Positions 16,122 to 24,845 are shown, numbered from the stretch's first letter. The stretch: DNA of 64,000 nucleotides from an uncultured Eubacteriales bacterium (GCA_934729465.1 CAKVEP010000009.1:1-64000); one strand, 5' to 3'. Numbers and translations: made by a program. Notes: generated by a model from the sequence alone, not told the origin.

Positions 16122-16150
16122 TTTACATTTTTAATTTTTTATGTTATAAT
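16122..16150 (+). promoter_or_regulatory. Promoter for the small TM protein and tmcAL
   Basis: TTTACA, 17-base spacer, TATAAT. Confidence 0.7.
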
Positions 16151-16223
16151 AATATTAGTTTTAAAGTATATTTAGAACATAATTTGTGGATTTGTTATTG
16201 ATGATGAGAGGGGATTAATTAAT

Positions 16224-16391
16224 ATGAACTGTAAAGTGTATGATTTTAATAAAGATGAGAGCCAAAATAAAAACAGTGAAAAAAAACATAAAAAAATAGA
16301 TAAACGTAAATTAATGATAAGAACCGTTGCAATTGTTTGTACAGCTTTGATTTTCGGTACTTTCTGTGCATCTTTGCTTTTTTACTTTTAA
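16224..16391 (+). CDS. Small single-span membrane protein
   Basis: A 55-residue frame has GAGGGGA 9 bases before its ATG. The N-terminal half is Lys/Asn/Glu-rich. The C-terminal half (LMIRTVAIVCTALIFGTFCA) is one transmembrane helix ending in FYF. It stops 6 bases before tmcAL and shares its promoter. Single-span proteins of this shape are frequent orphans in Clostridia. No family recognised. Confidence 0.6.
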   Translation: MNCKVYDFNKDESQNKNSEKKHKKIDKRKLMIRTVAIVCTALIFGTFCASLLFYF

Positions 16392-16397
16392 AATAAA

Positions 16398-17591
16398 ATG
16401 AAAATTTCTGCTGTTATAAGCGAGTTTAATCCATTTCATTTAGGTCATCAGTATTTAATAAATAAAATAAGAGAAAACGGAACCACTCATATCGTTGCGG
16501 TAATGAGTGGTAATTTTGTTCAGCGTGGCGAACCTGCTATGTTTTCAAAATGGAGCAGAGCCAAAATGGCGTTAACAAGCGGAGTGGACTTAGTTATCGA
16601 AATACCTGTTGCTATGAGCGTGTCAACCGCTCAGAGGTACGCTTACAAGGGTATTGAGATTGTAAATTCGCTGGGGTGCGTTGATGCTTTGTGTTTCGGG
16701 AGCGAGTGCGGGGATACTAAAGCTTTAGAAATCGTCAGCGACGCTTTACTTGAAAACCATATCTTTGACGATATTAAGAGCTATCTTTCAAGGGGGATGA
16801 CGTATGCAAAAGCCAGAGAGTGCGCCATAGATGAACGTTTGGGTCTAGGTTTTAAGGGGATTGTTTGTCAGCCGAACAACATCCTTGCGATAGAATACAT
16901 TAAGGCGATAAAACAAATGAAATGTGAGTTTTCGTTTGAAACTATAAGTCGTGTTGGAGCGCAGCATGACTCTAAAAATAGGAGCGGCGATGGGATTGTT
17001 TCGGCGTCACTGATAAGAGATTTTGTTAAAAAAAATATAGAAATATGTGGGTATGTTCCGAGCGAAAGTGAAAAAATTATTTTGAGAGAAACTGAATTGG
17101 GCAATGCTCCGGCGGATATTTTGAATGTCGAAAGAGCTGTGCTTGCGAAAATGCGTAGTCTTGATGTTCAAGACATTTTAAATTTGCCAGACATAAGCGA
17201 GGGTATTGAACACAGAATATTAAATGCCGTAAAAGATGCGAGGTCGATTGACGACCTATATTTTAAAATTAAGACCAAGAGATATACGATGTCGAGAATA
17301 CGAAGAATTGTGTTATCATCGCTCCTTGGCATTACGAATAAGGCTCAGGAAGCGGGTGTACCGTATATCAGGGTGTTGGGGTTTAGTCAAAGGGGAAAAG
17401 ACGTTTTAGCATTAATGAAAAATACTGCAAAACTTCCTGTTATCAGTAGCTATTCTCAGGTGAAAAGACTTGGGGTGGAGTGTGAAAAAGCTTTTGAGCT
17501 TGAAAATAAAACGTCAAATTTGTATTCTCTGATGACGCCTAAAGTTCAGCCGTGCGACATGGAAAAGACTTCTAAAATTATAGTAATTTAA
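16398..17591 (+). CDS. tmcAL: tRNA(Met) cytidine acetate ligase
   Basis: TmcAL uses ATP and acetate to make N4-acetylcytidine at the wobble base of elongator tRNA-Met. The 397-residue protein begins with the nucleotidyltransferase signature ISEFNPFHLGHQYLI, where HLGH binds ATP. MSGNFVQRGEPA, SKWSRAKMAL and a C-terminal helical domain follow. This is the former YlbM/DUF1694-like nucleotidyltransferase common in Firmicutes. It begins 6 bases after the small membrane protein and 13 bases separate it from folC, so an operon of the three is likely. Confidence 0.93.
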   Translation: MKISAVISEFNPFHLGHQYLINKIRENGTTHIVAVMSGNFVQRGEPAMFSKWSRAKMALTSGVDLVIEIPVAMSVSTAQRYAYKGIEIVNSLGCVDALCFGSECGDTKALEIVSDALLENHIFDDIKSYLSRGMTYAKARECAIDERLGLGFKGIVCQPNNILAIEYIKAIKQMKCEFSFETISRVGAQHDSKNRSGDGIVSASLIRDFVKKNIEICGYVPSESEKIILRETELGNAPADILNVERAVLAKMRSLDVQDILNLPDISEGIEHRILNAVKDARSIDDLYFKIKTKRYTMSRIRRIVLSSLLGITNKAQEAGVPYIRVLGFSQRGKDVLALMKNTAKLPVISSYSQVKRLGVECEKAFELENKTSNLYSLMTPKVQPCDMEKTSKIIVI

Positions 17592-17604
17592 CAAGGTGAT
17601 AAGA

Positions 17605-18909
17605 GTGGAATATAACGATACTTTAAAAAAAATACATTCATTTGAACGTCTAGGAATGAAACTCGGGTTAGACCGTATGCAAAAATTACTGGGATTAATG
17701 GGTAATCCTGAGAAAAAATTAAAGTTTATCCACGTTGCCGGGACGAACGGTAAGGGTTCTGTTTGTACTATGTTGGCGTCTGTCATGGAGCAGGGCGGCT
17801 ACAAAACCGGACTTTACACTTCTCCGGCGGTTATAGACTTTAGAGAGCGGATTAAGGTTAACGGACAAATGATTAAAAAAAATTCTCTTATTAAAATCAC
17901 AAATAATATAATTAATGTACTTGAAAGTATTGATGACGAGGATTTTAAAATAACGGAGTTTGAGCTTGTAACAGCGATAGCATTTGAGTATTTTTTCGAG
18001 GAAAAATGCGATGTTGTAGTACTTGAAACGGGTCTTGGCGGAAGGTTTGACGCAACTAATGTTATAGAGCGTCCTTTACTCTCGATTATCACTTCAATAT
18101 CGTTTGACCACACTAAGATTCTTGGAGACACTTTGGAAAAAATAGCTTTCGAAAAATGTGGTATTATAAAAGAAAAATGTGATGTTGTGGTTTATCCCGA
18201 CCAAGAGGCTGGGGTTATGGATGTTATTAAAAATCAGGCGAAGTTAAAGAAAAGTAAGGTTTTTATTCCGGATTTAGATAAGGTAAAAATTGTGGGCGAA
18301 GGGTTGTTTACTGGGACTAAAGTTTTATTTGACGGCTTAGAATACCACATGAATTTTGTGGGGAAGCATCAGATTAATAATTTATGTACGGCGCTTAAAG
18401 CTTTAAAAATTTTAGGTAAACGCTTTAATATTAGTCAAGCAGCTATTTTTGAGGGTATAGACAAAGCTAAAGTTCCGGCAAGAACCGAAATTTTACTTAA
18501 AAATCCCTTGATAATATTAGACGGTTCTCACAATATTTCAAGTGTTAGCGCTCTTTATGATGTTGTGACGCAGTATGCTAAAGGGAAAAATTTAAAGGCG
18601 ATAGTTGGTATGCTAGCCGATAAAGACGTTGAGGCATCGTTTAGTAAGATATTACCCATTTTTAAAGAGGTAAGTATAGTTAGTCCTAATAGCTTCAGGG
18701 CGCTGAGTGTTCAGAATGCTTTAAGTATTGCACTAAAATACAACAAAAACTCAAAATCCTATGATTCCCTTGAAAATGCGATTGAACAGGCAGTTTCTAG
18801 TTTACAGGATAACGATGCTTTAATAATGTTTGGTTCGCTGTACTTATCTTCTGAAATTAAAAAAATATTTAACCAAAAATATTCTCTTGACACTCTTCAA
18901 AAAATTTAG
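17605..18909 (+). CDS. folC: Folylpolyglutamate synthase / dihydrofolate synthase
   Basis: FolC adds glutamate to dihydropteroate and folates. It has 434 residues from GTG 17605; the upstream GTG at 17596 lies inside the ribosome site AAGGTGAT. The Mur-ligase-like P-loop is HVAGTNGKGSVCTM (about 45-58). YTSPAVIDFRERI, LETGLGGRFDATNV and DGSHN in the C-terminal domain follow. The tRNA-Ala promoter is embedded in its last codons. It is cytosolic. Whether it is bifunctional cannot be judged from motifs alone. Confidence 0.95.
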   Translation: MEYNDTLKKIHSFERLGMKLGLDRMQKLLGLMGNPEKKLKFIHVAGTNGKGSVCTMLASVMEQGGYKTGLYTSPAVIDFRERIKVNGQMIKKNSLIKITNNIINVLESIDDEDFKITEFELVTAIAFEYFFEEKCDVVVLETGLGGRFDATNVIERPLLSIITSISFDHTKILGDTLEKIAFEKCGIIKEKCDVVVYPDQEAGVMDVIKNQAKLKKSKVFIPDLDKVKIVGEGLFTGTKVLFDGLEYHMNFVGKHQINNLCTALKALKILGKRFNISQAAIFEGIDKAKVPARTEILLKNPLIILDGSHNISSVSALYDVVTQYAKGKNLKAIVGMLADKDVEASFSKILPIFKEVSIVSPNSFRALSVQNALSIALKYNKNSKSYDSLENAIEQAVSSLQDNDALIMFGSLYLSSEIKKIFNQKYSLDTLQKI

Positions 18910-18915
18910 TAGAAT
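18887..18915 (+). promoter_or_regulatory. tRNA-Ala promoter inside the folC 3' end
   Basis: TTGACA at 18887-18892, 17-base spacer, TAGAAT at 18910-18915. The -35 box and spacer overlap the last codons and stop of folC. Confidence 0.8.
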
Positions 18916-18925
18916 GAAAGGAGAC

Positions 18926-19001
<76 letters not shown>

Positions 19002-19019
19002 ATTTTATTGTGTAAGAAA

Positions 19020-19045
19020 ACTGTGCGATTTTTGCGCAGTTTTTT
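19020..19045 (+). terminator. Terminator of tRNA-Ala
   Basis: AACTGTGC pairs with GCGCAGTT (one G-U) around a T-rich loop and is followed by seven T. Confidence 0.8.
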
Positions 19046-19175
19046 TATTTTTAAGACGTAAATAAAATTTTAGGTGTAACTAATTTATAATTAGGTAGGT
19101 GTTCTGTAAATATTTTAATTCGTGAATTTTTCAGTATACCTTGAAAGGTTGGCTATGTATCTTACTGAAATTAAT

Positions 19176-19203
19176 AACCCCACCGATTTTACCCGGTGGG
19201 GTT
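19176..19203 (-). terminator. Strong hairpin after the GerA-like gene
   Basis: A 10-bp stem, AACCCCACCG with CGGTGGGGTT, 8-base loop. The following T-tract is poor on both strands, so termination is probable but not certain. Confidence 0.6.
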
Positions 19204-19224
19204 TAGTTAATTATTCTAAATCGT

Positions 19225-20160
19225 TTAAGATATATTTACGCCCAGAAATTTAGCAAATCTATCAATGTCGAAAGTTTCTATAGTAGGGGAAATATAAGGG
19301 GTATAATAGTCTGAGGATATTTCAGTTAGTGGAGGAAAATAGTAGTCATCGGCTTCTTCGAGTATGTCGAAGATAGAGGTTGGAATTATGGAAACCGACG
19401 GCGAATTATCAACGAGTATAACGATATTTCCCTCTAGTACGGCGGAGGCGGCGGTGTCGGGACGCTCGCTATGCTTTATTTTAGGAAATGGATTATACCA
19501 TTTATTTTTAAAGAGAGCTTCGGCTAAACTTTGCTGGTTCATAGTTAGAGAGTCCACGTTTAAAGACGATATTCTTTCTGTTATTGAGGAAAGAAGCTTT
19601 TTATCGACTTTATCTTCCATGTAACAAAGAACTACGTCTGTTTTCGATATAGAGCCAACATTAATAAGCTTCATGGAAAGGTTCGTATTACGAATACGCC
19701 GACGTATGAGAGCGGTGTTGCTTATTAAAGTTTCAACAAAGCCATCTCTCGAGCCTCTTAATACTTTGTCTTTTTCCGGCTCTTGGGTTTCTCTTTGGGG
19801 ATAGGTCCTAACGTCTAGGAGGATAATCTTATCTAATTTATCTATTACTATTGCAAGCATACCTGAGAGAATATTTGTAGATGCTGAGTTTATGTCTTTT
19901 GAGCACGCCACTTCGATGTATGGAATACAATTCTTTATAAAAGTTTCACAGTTTTTAAAATCATCATCTGACTTAAGAGAATAAAAAAATTCCATTATTT
20001 TTTCCATAACCTCATCTTTTGTGAAACCGTCTATAAAGAACATTCCCGCTTCACGACCATTTATGTTTATATCTCGAAATATTATGTCGAAAGACACATT
20101 TGTTCTAAGCTTTGATTTTAGCTCAGAAATTGTTTTTTTAGCGTCTGTACTTATTGCCAC
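19225..20160 (-). CDS. GerA-family spore germination protein lacking the membrane domain
   Basis: The product has 311 residues starting at GTG behind GAGGTGA. It matches the N-terminal cytosolic domain of GerAA/SpoVAF proteins: FDIIFRDININGREAGMFFI (about 24-43), then RTYPQRETQEPEKDKVLRGS, RDGFVETLISNTALIRRRIR and VLEGNIVILVDNSPSVSIIP. EEADDYYFPP marks where the membrane part normally begins, but it is followed by only about 30 polar residues and a stop. Usual family length is near 480-520 with five or six transmembrane segments. The 180 bp downstream holds no membrane-coding remnant, so this looks like a settled soluble variant rather than a fresh truncation. It may act as a partner or decoy for a full GerA receptor. 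Confidence 0.85.
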   Translation of the reverse strand: MAISTDAKKTISELKSKLRTNVSFDIIFRDININGREAGMFFIDGFTKDEVMEKIMEFFYSLKSDDDFKNCETFIKNCIPYIEVACSKDINSASTNILSGMLAIVIDKLDKIILLDVRTYPQRETQEPEKDKVLRGSRDGFVETLISNTALIRRRIRNTNLSMKLINVGSISKTDVVLCYMEDKVDKKLLSSITERISSLNVDSLTMNQQSLAEALFKNKWYNPFPKIKHSERPDTAASAVLEGNIVILVDNSPSVSIIPTSIFDILEEADDYYFPPLTEISSDYYTPYISPTIETFDIDRFAKFLGVNIS

Positions 20161-20234
20161 GCTACATCACCTCAAGAGGTAGTTTATCCCAATAATTACT
20201 ATATATTATTTAATACATTATTTACTAAAACCTC

Positions 20235-20263
20235 TTGCATAAACGAAATTTTTATTATATAAT
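20235..20263 (+). promoter_or_regulatory. Promoter of the anti-sigma/STAS pair
   Basis: TTGCAT, 17-base spacer, TATAAT, 21 bases before the start codon. Confidence 0.75.
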
Positions 20264-20284
20264 AATAATAAAGGAGTTGGTTAG

Positions 20285-20728
20285 ATGTCAGAAAATGTTA
20301 AAGCTGAGATAGAAGCTAGGGCTGAGGTTGATGAATGGAAAAAGGTTAGAGATTTTTTGAAAAAGCAATTTGATTCTTTAAAAATAGAAGATGAAAAATA
20401 TAAGAAAAATATGATTTTAGTTTGTGAGGAAATATTTTCAAACATTATAAACCACGCTTACGCTGATAAAAAAGGTAGAATTTCTATATCTGTTGGTAAA
20501 GAAAGACAGACACAAATCGAGAAAGAAGTCGAGATGCTTTCTATTGTTTTTAAGGATAAAGGCATTAAATTTAATCCGCTTCAGTCTAAACCTGGCAAAA
20601 TTTCAGGTAAGGCTATAGAAAGAAAAATCGGCGGAATGGGGCTTCACATGGCAAAAAGTATGGTAGACGAAATAGAATATCAAAATATTAATGGAGAGAA
20701 TGTGCTTAAACTCACTAAAATGTTATAG
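20285..20728 (+). CDS. Anti-sigma factor kinase (RsbW/SpoIIAB-like ATPase)
   Basis: The 147-residue GHKL-fold protein carries the N box EEIFSNIINHAYADKKG (about 48-64), the G1 box FKDKGIKFNP and the G2 box GGMGLHMAKSMVDEI. Such proteins bind a sigma factor or other target and phosphorylate their STAS antagonist. The AAGGAG site overlaps the promoter-proximal leader. The next gene, 21 bases on, encodes the STAS partner, an order reversed from the usual rsbV-rsbW. No sigma factor gene is adjacent, so the regulated target is unknown. Confidence 0.9.
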   Translation: MSENVKAEIEARAEVDEWKKVRDFLKKQFDSLKIEDEKYKKNMILVCEEIFSNIINHAYADKKGRISISVGKERQTQIEKEVEMLSIVFKDKGIKFNPLQSKPGKISGKAIERKIGGMGLHMAKSMVDEIEYQNINGENVLKLTKML

Positions 20729-20749
20729 ACAAAAAAAGGAGGCTTTATA

Positions 20750-21082
20750 ATGGAAATAGAAAAGGTGTTGCAAGGAGAAAAAACTATAATATATGTAAAT
20801 GGTAGGCTGGATATTCAAACAGCTCCCGAATTTCAGGATGAATTAGACGAGATTATTGGAGAAGAAAAAACAAATTTAGTTTTAGATTTAAAAGAAGTAG
20901 ATTATGTAAGTAGCGCAGGGTTAAGGGCAATTTTGTATATTCAGAAGAAGTTAGACACAATTGAAGGTTCAACTATGATTGTTAAAAATGTTTGTCCCGA
21001 CGTTATGGAAGTTTTTGAAATGACAGGTTTTACAGAATTTTTAAAAATAGAAAATTCACAAGAAGAATCCCACGAAGCTTAA
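20750..21082 (+). CDS. STAS-domain anti-sigma factor antagonist
   Basis: A 110-residue SpoIIAA/RsbV-like protein. It has the beta strand IIYVNGRLDIQTAPEF and the loop DYVSSAGLRAIL, where Ser55 is the likely phosphorylation site of the partner kinase. When unphosphorylated it would bind the kinase and free its target. AAAAAGGAGG precedes the ATG. Both genes share the 20235 promoter and end at the terminator at 21102. Confidence 0.92.
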   Translation: MEIEKVLQGEKTIIYVNGRLDIQTAPEFQDELDEIIGEEKTNLVLDLKEVDYVSSAGLRAILYIQKKLDTIEGSTMIVKNVCPDVMEVFEMTGFTEFLKIENSQEESHEA

Positions 21083-21101
21083 ATTTAATACACTTAAACA
21101 A

Positions 21102-21136
21102 AAACCTCGCTTTTTACATAAGCGAGGTTTCTTTTG
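21102..21136. terminator. Bidirectional terminator
   Basis: An 11-bp stem, AAACCTCGCTT with AAGCGAGGTTT. T-rich flanks are present on both strands. It overlaps the end of the leftward gene at 21114. Confidence 0.8.
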
Positions 21137-21485
21137 CGAAGATATCGTTTTCAGGATTATAAAACCAAACTTTACCGAATTTTCTATAAAAATCGTATGG
21201 CAGATTATTAATAATTGAACCGGCTGCTCTAACAATGGCTCTAATCGACAAACTTGATTTATTGCATTCGCTCCATTTAGGACCGCATATTTGGTCTGTG
21301 ACGTCGTCGGTAACTTGTCCACGCCTTCTAACCACCAAGTCTAAAGCGGATTTTAGTTCTTCAAATTCATCGTCGGAGAAGTCAAGTTTCTTTTGAATAA
21401 ATTTTTCACGAACTTCTTTTTCGTCTTTAAGCGTTAGAATTTCTTTTATGAAATCCTCGCTTGAGTATAAGTGTTGATACTCCAA
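21114..21485 (-). CDS. Unknown protein with Nif11-like N-terminal segment
   Basis: I take the TTG at 21485, 8 bases after AAAGGATG, giving 123 residues; the longer frame has no ribosome site. The first 40 residues (SSEDFIKEILTLKDEKEVRE, then LDFSDDEFEELKSAL) resemble the helical Nif11-type leader of peptide precursors, which ends near a 'fs.eEl..l' motif. What follows (VVRRRGQVTDDVTDQICG, then SLSIRAIVRAAGSIINNLPYDFYRK) has no GG cleavage site and no known fold to me. Two cysteines are present. The resemblance is weak, so a stand-alone small cytosolic protein is as likely. Confidence 0.55.
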   Translation of the reverse strand: MEYQHLYSSEDFIKEILTLKDEKEVREKFIQKKLDFSDDEFEELKSALDLVVRRRGQVTDDVTDQICGPKWSECNKSSLSIRAIVRAAGSIINNLPYDFYRKFGKVWFYNPENDIFAKETSLM

Positions 21486-21559
21486 GTTTAGCACATCCTT
21501 TCTTGTAAAATATAATGCACTAAAATAATAACACTTTATCAAAAAAATATCAACACTTT

Positions 21560-21940
21560 TTATAAAACATTTTCTATAGTTGGATAAATTGTATCATTTA
21601 AATTGGAAATTTGGATATAAGCTCTCAAGTTTTCAGACCAAAAATCTGCAACCTCGTCTTTTTCAATAGCGGAGTCCATTAGAGCCAAAGCCTCTTCAAT
21701 GTTGTCGAGAGTGTCGTGCTGGACAAATATTGCAAGAATTCTTGAGTTGTCTTCCCAGAAGTCGTATATGCTTGAGCTTAAATCCTTTGCTTTTGACATT
21801 TCATCATCTGAAACCAACGTTTGAATCAGCGTTAAGTCTTCTTTTATTTTTTCAGACACATAATTTATTTTAAAAAGTTCAATTCCGCACACTATTATAA
21901 CAGATATAAACAGCATTATGGATGTTGCTATTCTATTCAT
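21560..21940 (-). CDS. DUF4363 family membrane-anchored protein
   Basis: The 126-residue product has an N-terminal transmembrane segment (SIMLFISVIIVCGIELF, about 7-23) and a helical outer domain (YVSEKIKEDL, DLSSSIYDFWEDNSRILAIF). This fits DUF4363, a spore-former family usually paired with DUF421. It overlaps the DUF421 gene by four bases (ATGA), so the two are translationally coupled. Confidence 0.85.
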   Translation of the reverse strand: MNRIATSIMLFISVIIVCGIELFKINYVSEKIKEDLTLIQTLVSDDEMSKAKDLSSSIYDFWEDNSRILAIFVQHDTLDNIEEALALMDSAIEKDEVADFWSENLRAYIQISNLNDTIYPTIENVL

Positions 21941-22614
21941 GTTTTAGCCTCTTTTCTTATAATGTTGTAATTTTTTTCTTTGTTGGCGGTCATGATGAAA
22001 ATATCGTTTAATTTTAAGTTTTGTCCTTGAATTACGCCATAAAGCCAATCACGAGATAAATTACAAAGCTGCAAAGAAAAATCAGAAATAACTCCATCGC
22101 TCACAACAACAGTTTCAATTCCGTTGTCCGGAACCACAATCCCAAGCATAGAGGCGTCGGGCTGGGATTTCTCAGGCTTTTTTAACACACTCATTTTTCC
22201 GTTGGTTTCCACAATTGCAAAAGCAACGTCTTGTAGGGAGAAAACATCTAATTGTCTTAGTTGCTCCGAGAGGTCTTCAGTACTCATTCTCAGGCTTTTG
22301 AGCGCTTTTTGAATGATTTTACCGTCGTTTATTATAACAACGGGTCTTCCACATATGGCTTGTCTGAATTTCATGCTCTTAAGCATCAACACAGACACAA
22401 AAATTTCGCAGCAGATTAACAACGTAATAGGCAATAGTCCCGACAAAAGAGGTTGACCCGTATTTTGCATTGGGATTGCCGCTATATTTGAAATTAGTAA
22501 GGTTATAACGAGTTCGGATGTTTGGAGTTCACTGATTTGTCTCTTACCCATCAGCTTTACCGCAAATATGATTACTATGTATAGTAATATGGTGCGGATA
22601 AAAGATATCGCCAT
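21937..22614 (-). CDS. DUF421 (YetF-like) membrane protein
   Basis: This 225-residue protein has three N-terminal transmembrane segments and the family signature AVKLMGKRQISELQTSELVITLLISN (read as positions 18-44). A soluble DUF421 domain follows, with GRPVVIINDGKI and LRQLDVFSLQDVAFAIVE. Homologues in Bacillus spores (YetF with 2Duf) affect inner membrane properties and germination. Paired here with DUF4363. A GAGGAA-type site precedes the ATG. Confidence 0.92.
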   Translation of the reverse strand: MAISFIRTILLYIVIIFAVKLMGKRQISELQTSELVITLLISNIAAIPMQNTGQPLLSGLLPITLLICCEIFVSVLMLKSMKFRQAICGRPVVIINDGKIIQKALKSLRMSTEDLSEQLRQLDVFSLQDVAFAIVETNGKMSVLKKPEKSQPDASMLGIVVPDNGIETVVVSDGVISDFSLQLCNLSRDWLYGVIQGQNLKLNDIFIMTANKEKNYNIIRKEAKT

Positions 22615-22777
22615 TTAAATTCCTCCTGTGATTTTTAATCAATGTTTGATAATAAATATAATTGTCATAAAATTTTAAAAATATTCACAATTTAAGGTGT
22701 TTAAATGATGTTTGGTTATTTTTCGTTTCTCTTTTTCGACATTTAAAAACATTTTTTCTTAAAAGAGTCTTTATAAG

Positions 22778-22806
22778 TTGAAAAGGAATTTTTAGTGTTG
22801 TATAAT
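22778..22806 (+). promoter_or_regulatory. Promoter of the glycan locus
   Basis: TTGAAA, 17-base spacer, TATAAT, about 70 bases before the sugar transferase. Confidence 0.8.
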
Positions 22807-22874
22807 AAATTCAGGTTTTGCGTAAATATACTTAATTATAAATTTTATACTCTAAATTACAAAGAGGTGAGAAA

Positions 22875-23567
22875 ATGTTTTTAAAAAAGTGGGATGAGCT
22901 TCCGGATTGTATGAAAAATGATAGTGTGAAAGTTTATTATGATATTCTTGAAAAAAAGAAAGTAAACCTGTTTTTTAAAAGGATTTTTGATATAATTTTG
23001 TCTATACTTTTAATAATACTTCTATCACCCGTTATTGTAACCACTGCTATAGTTATAAAGCTTGACTCCCAAGGAAAGGTATTTTTCAGGCAGAGGAGGG
23101 TCACTCAATACGGAAGGGTTTTTAAAATATTTAAATTTCGCACTATGATTGAAAATCAAAAAGAGGGAAGTAGTGAGGTTACTTTGTCGGACGACGACAG
23201 AATAACAAAATGCGGCAAGATATTAAGAAAGTTTAGGATAGATGAAATTCCCCAGCTTTTTAATATTTTAATAGGAGATATGTCTTTTGTTGGTCCGAGA
23301 CCCGAGGTTGAGAAGTATGTTAAAAGCTATGACAATCAAATGATGGCATCTTTACTTCTACCGGCGGGGGTTACCTCTATGGCAAGCGTCGCTTTCAGAA
23401 ACGAAGACCAACTATTAAATGACGCTGACAATGTTGATTTTGTTTATATTATGAGTATATTGCCAAGTAAAATGGAACTTAATTTGGAGTATGTTAAAAA
23501 TGTTAGTGTATTAAACGATATAAAAGTAATGTTTATAACATTTATAACCGTGTTTTTAAAATCATAA
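22875..23567 (+). CDS. Polyprenyl-phosphate sugar-1-phosphate transferase
   Basis: This 230-residue monotopic phosphoglycosyl transferase (PglC/WcaJ family) starts surface glycan synthesis by moving a sugar phosphate from a UDP-sugar to undecaprenyl phosphate. A membrane segment lies at about 36-60 (FFKRIFDIILSILLIILLSP). Next come FRQRRVTQYGRVFKIFKFRTM and, further on, LRKFRIDEIPQLFNILIGDM and SFVGPRPEVEKYV, which carry the catalytic Asp-Glu (DE in RIDEIPQ). It lacks the large N-terminal region of WcaJ-type enzymes. First gene of a three-gene run. Confidence 0.93.
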   Translation: MFLKKWDELPDCMKNDSVKVYYDILEKKKVNLFFKRIFDIILSILLIILLSPVIVTTAIVIKLDSQGKVFFRQRRVTQYGRVFKIFKFRTMIENQKEGSSEVTLSDDDRITKCGKILRKFRIDEIPQLFNILIGDMSFVGPRPEVEKYVKSYDNQMMASLLLPAGVTSMASVAFRNEDQLLNDADNVDFVYIMSILPSKMELNLEYVKNVSVLNDIKVMFITFITVFLKS

Positions 23568-23583
23568 AGAAAGAAGAATTTTA

Positions 23584-24792
23584 ATGCGTTACAATATAAA
23601 ATTTTCTCCACCGGATATATCAGAAAGCGAAATTAAAGAGGTTGAAAAAGTGATGAGGTCCGGTTGGATTACCACCGGTCCTGAAACGAAAATGTTTGAA
23701 AAGCAAATAGCTGATTTTTGTAACACTAAAAAAGCTGTGTGCTTAAATTCTGCAACGGCTTGTATGGAATTAACTCTTCGCTTGCTCGGAATAGGAGAGG
23801 GCGATGAGGTTATAACCAGTGCTTACACTTACACCGCTTCTTGTAGCGTTATATGCCATGTTGGGGCAAAGCCTGTTTTGGTAGACACAGCTAAAGACTC
23901 ATTTCAGATGGATTACGACAAATTAAAAAGTGCAATAACAAGTAAAACCAAGGCGATTATCGCCGTGGACTTGGGTGGAGTAGTTTGTGATTACGATAAG
24001 ATATACAGTGCGGTGGAAGACAAAAAAAGTTTATTCACTCCTAAAAATAATTTACAAAAAGCTATTGGCAGGGTAGCAGTAATAGCAGATGCGGCTCATG
24101 CTTTCGGTGCTCTTTATGATGGTAAGAGATGCGGCGAAGTTGCTGATTTTACTAGCTTTTCTTTCCATGCGGTTAAAAATCTTACTACAGCTGAGGGTGG
24201 AGCTGTAACGTGGAGGCAAATCGACGGTTTCGATGACGAAGAGATATACAGGCAGTATATGCTTATGTCTTTACACGGTCAAACAAAAGATGCTCTTTCT
24301 AAAACCAAAATCGGCAGTTGGGAATATGATATAATTTCGCCGGCATATAAATGTAATATGACGGATATTATGGCTGCAATCGGAGTTGCGCAGCTAAGAA
24401 GGTATAACGATTTACTTTGTAGGAGAAGAGAAGTAGTGCAGATGTACAATAAAGGACTAAGTTCTCTTAACCTTCAAATCCTTGACCACTTTTGTACGAC
24501 AAACAGTGAGTCAAGTAAGCATTTGTATATAACAAGGCTTCTCGGAAAAGATGACAGGTTCAGAAACAGGTTTATAGAAAAAATGGCGGAAAAAGGTATA
24601 TCAACCAACGTACATTATAAACCGCTTCCCATGCTGACGGCATATAAAAATCTGGGGTTCGATATAAACCAATTTAAGAATGCTTATGAGATGTATGAAA
24701 ACGAAGTGACGCTGCCACTTCACACTCTTTTGACAGATGATGAAATTCAATATATAATAATGTCGTTTAAAGAGTGTTTAGAGGAGAAGTAA
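23584..24792 (+). CDS. DegT/DnrJ/EryC1/StrS aminotransferase
   Basis: This 402-residue PLP enzyme makes amino-sugars from nucleotide keto-sugars. The PLP lysine is Lys198 in HAVKNLTTAEGGAV, the cofactor Asp is in IADAAHAFGA, and substrate loops are seen at SGWITTGPETK and NVHYKPLP. The best match by eye is the PglE/PseC-like group acting on UDP-4-keto-6-deoxy sugars. It begins 16 bases after the transferase. The needed dehydratase and acetyltransferase genes are not nearby, so the sugar precursor must be made elsewhere. Confidence 0.92.
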   Translation: MRYNIKFSPPDISESEIKEVEKVMRSGWITTGPETKMFEKQIADFCNTKKAVCLNSATACMELTLRLLGIGEGDEVITSAYTYTASCSVICHVGAKPVLVDTAKDSFQMDYDKLKSAITSKTKAIIAVDLGGVVCDYDKIYSAVEDKKSLFTPKNNLQKAIGRVAVIADAAHAFGALYDGKRCGEVADFTSFSFHAVKNLTTAEGGAVTWRQIDGFDDEEIYRQYMLMSLHGQTKDALSKTKIGSWEYDIISPAYKCNMTDIMAAIGVAQLRRYNDLLCRRREVVQMYNKGLSSLNLQILDHFCTTNSESSKHLYITRLLGKDDRFRNRFIEKMAEKGISTNVHYKPLPMLTAYKNLGFDINQFKNAYEMYENEVTLPLHTLLTDDEIQYIIMSFKECLEEK

Positions 24793-24845
24793 CAGTAATT
24801 TATGAAATACCAAGCAGTTAAAAATTTAAGGGTAGGTGTGGACTA

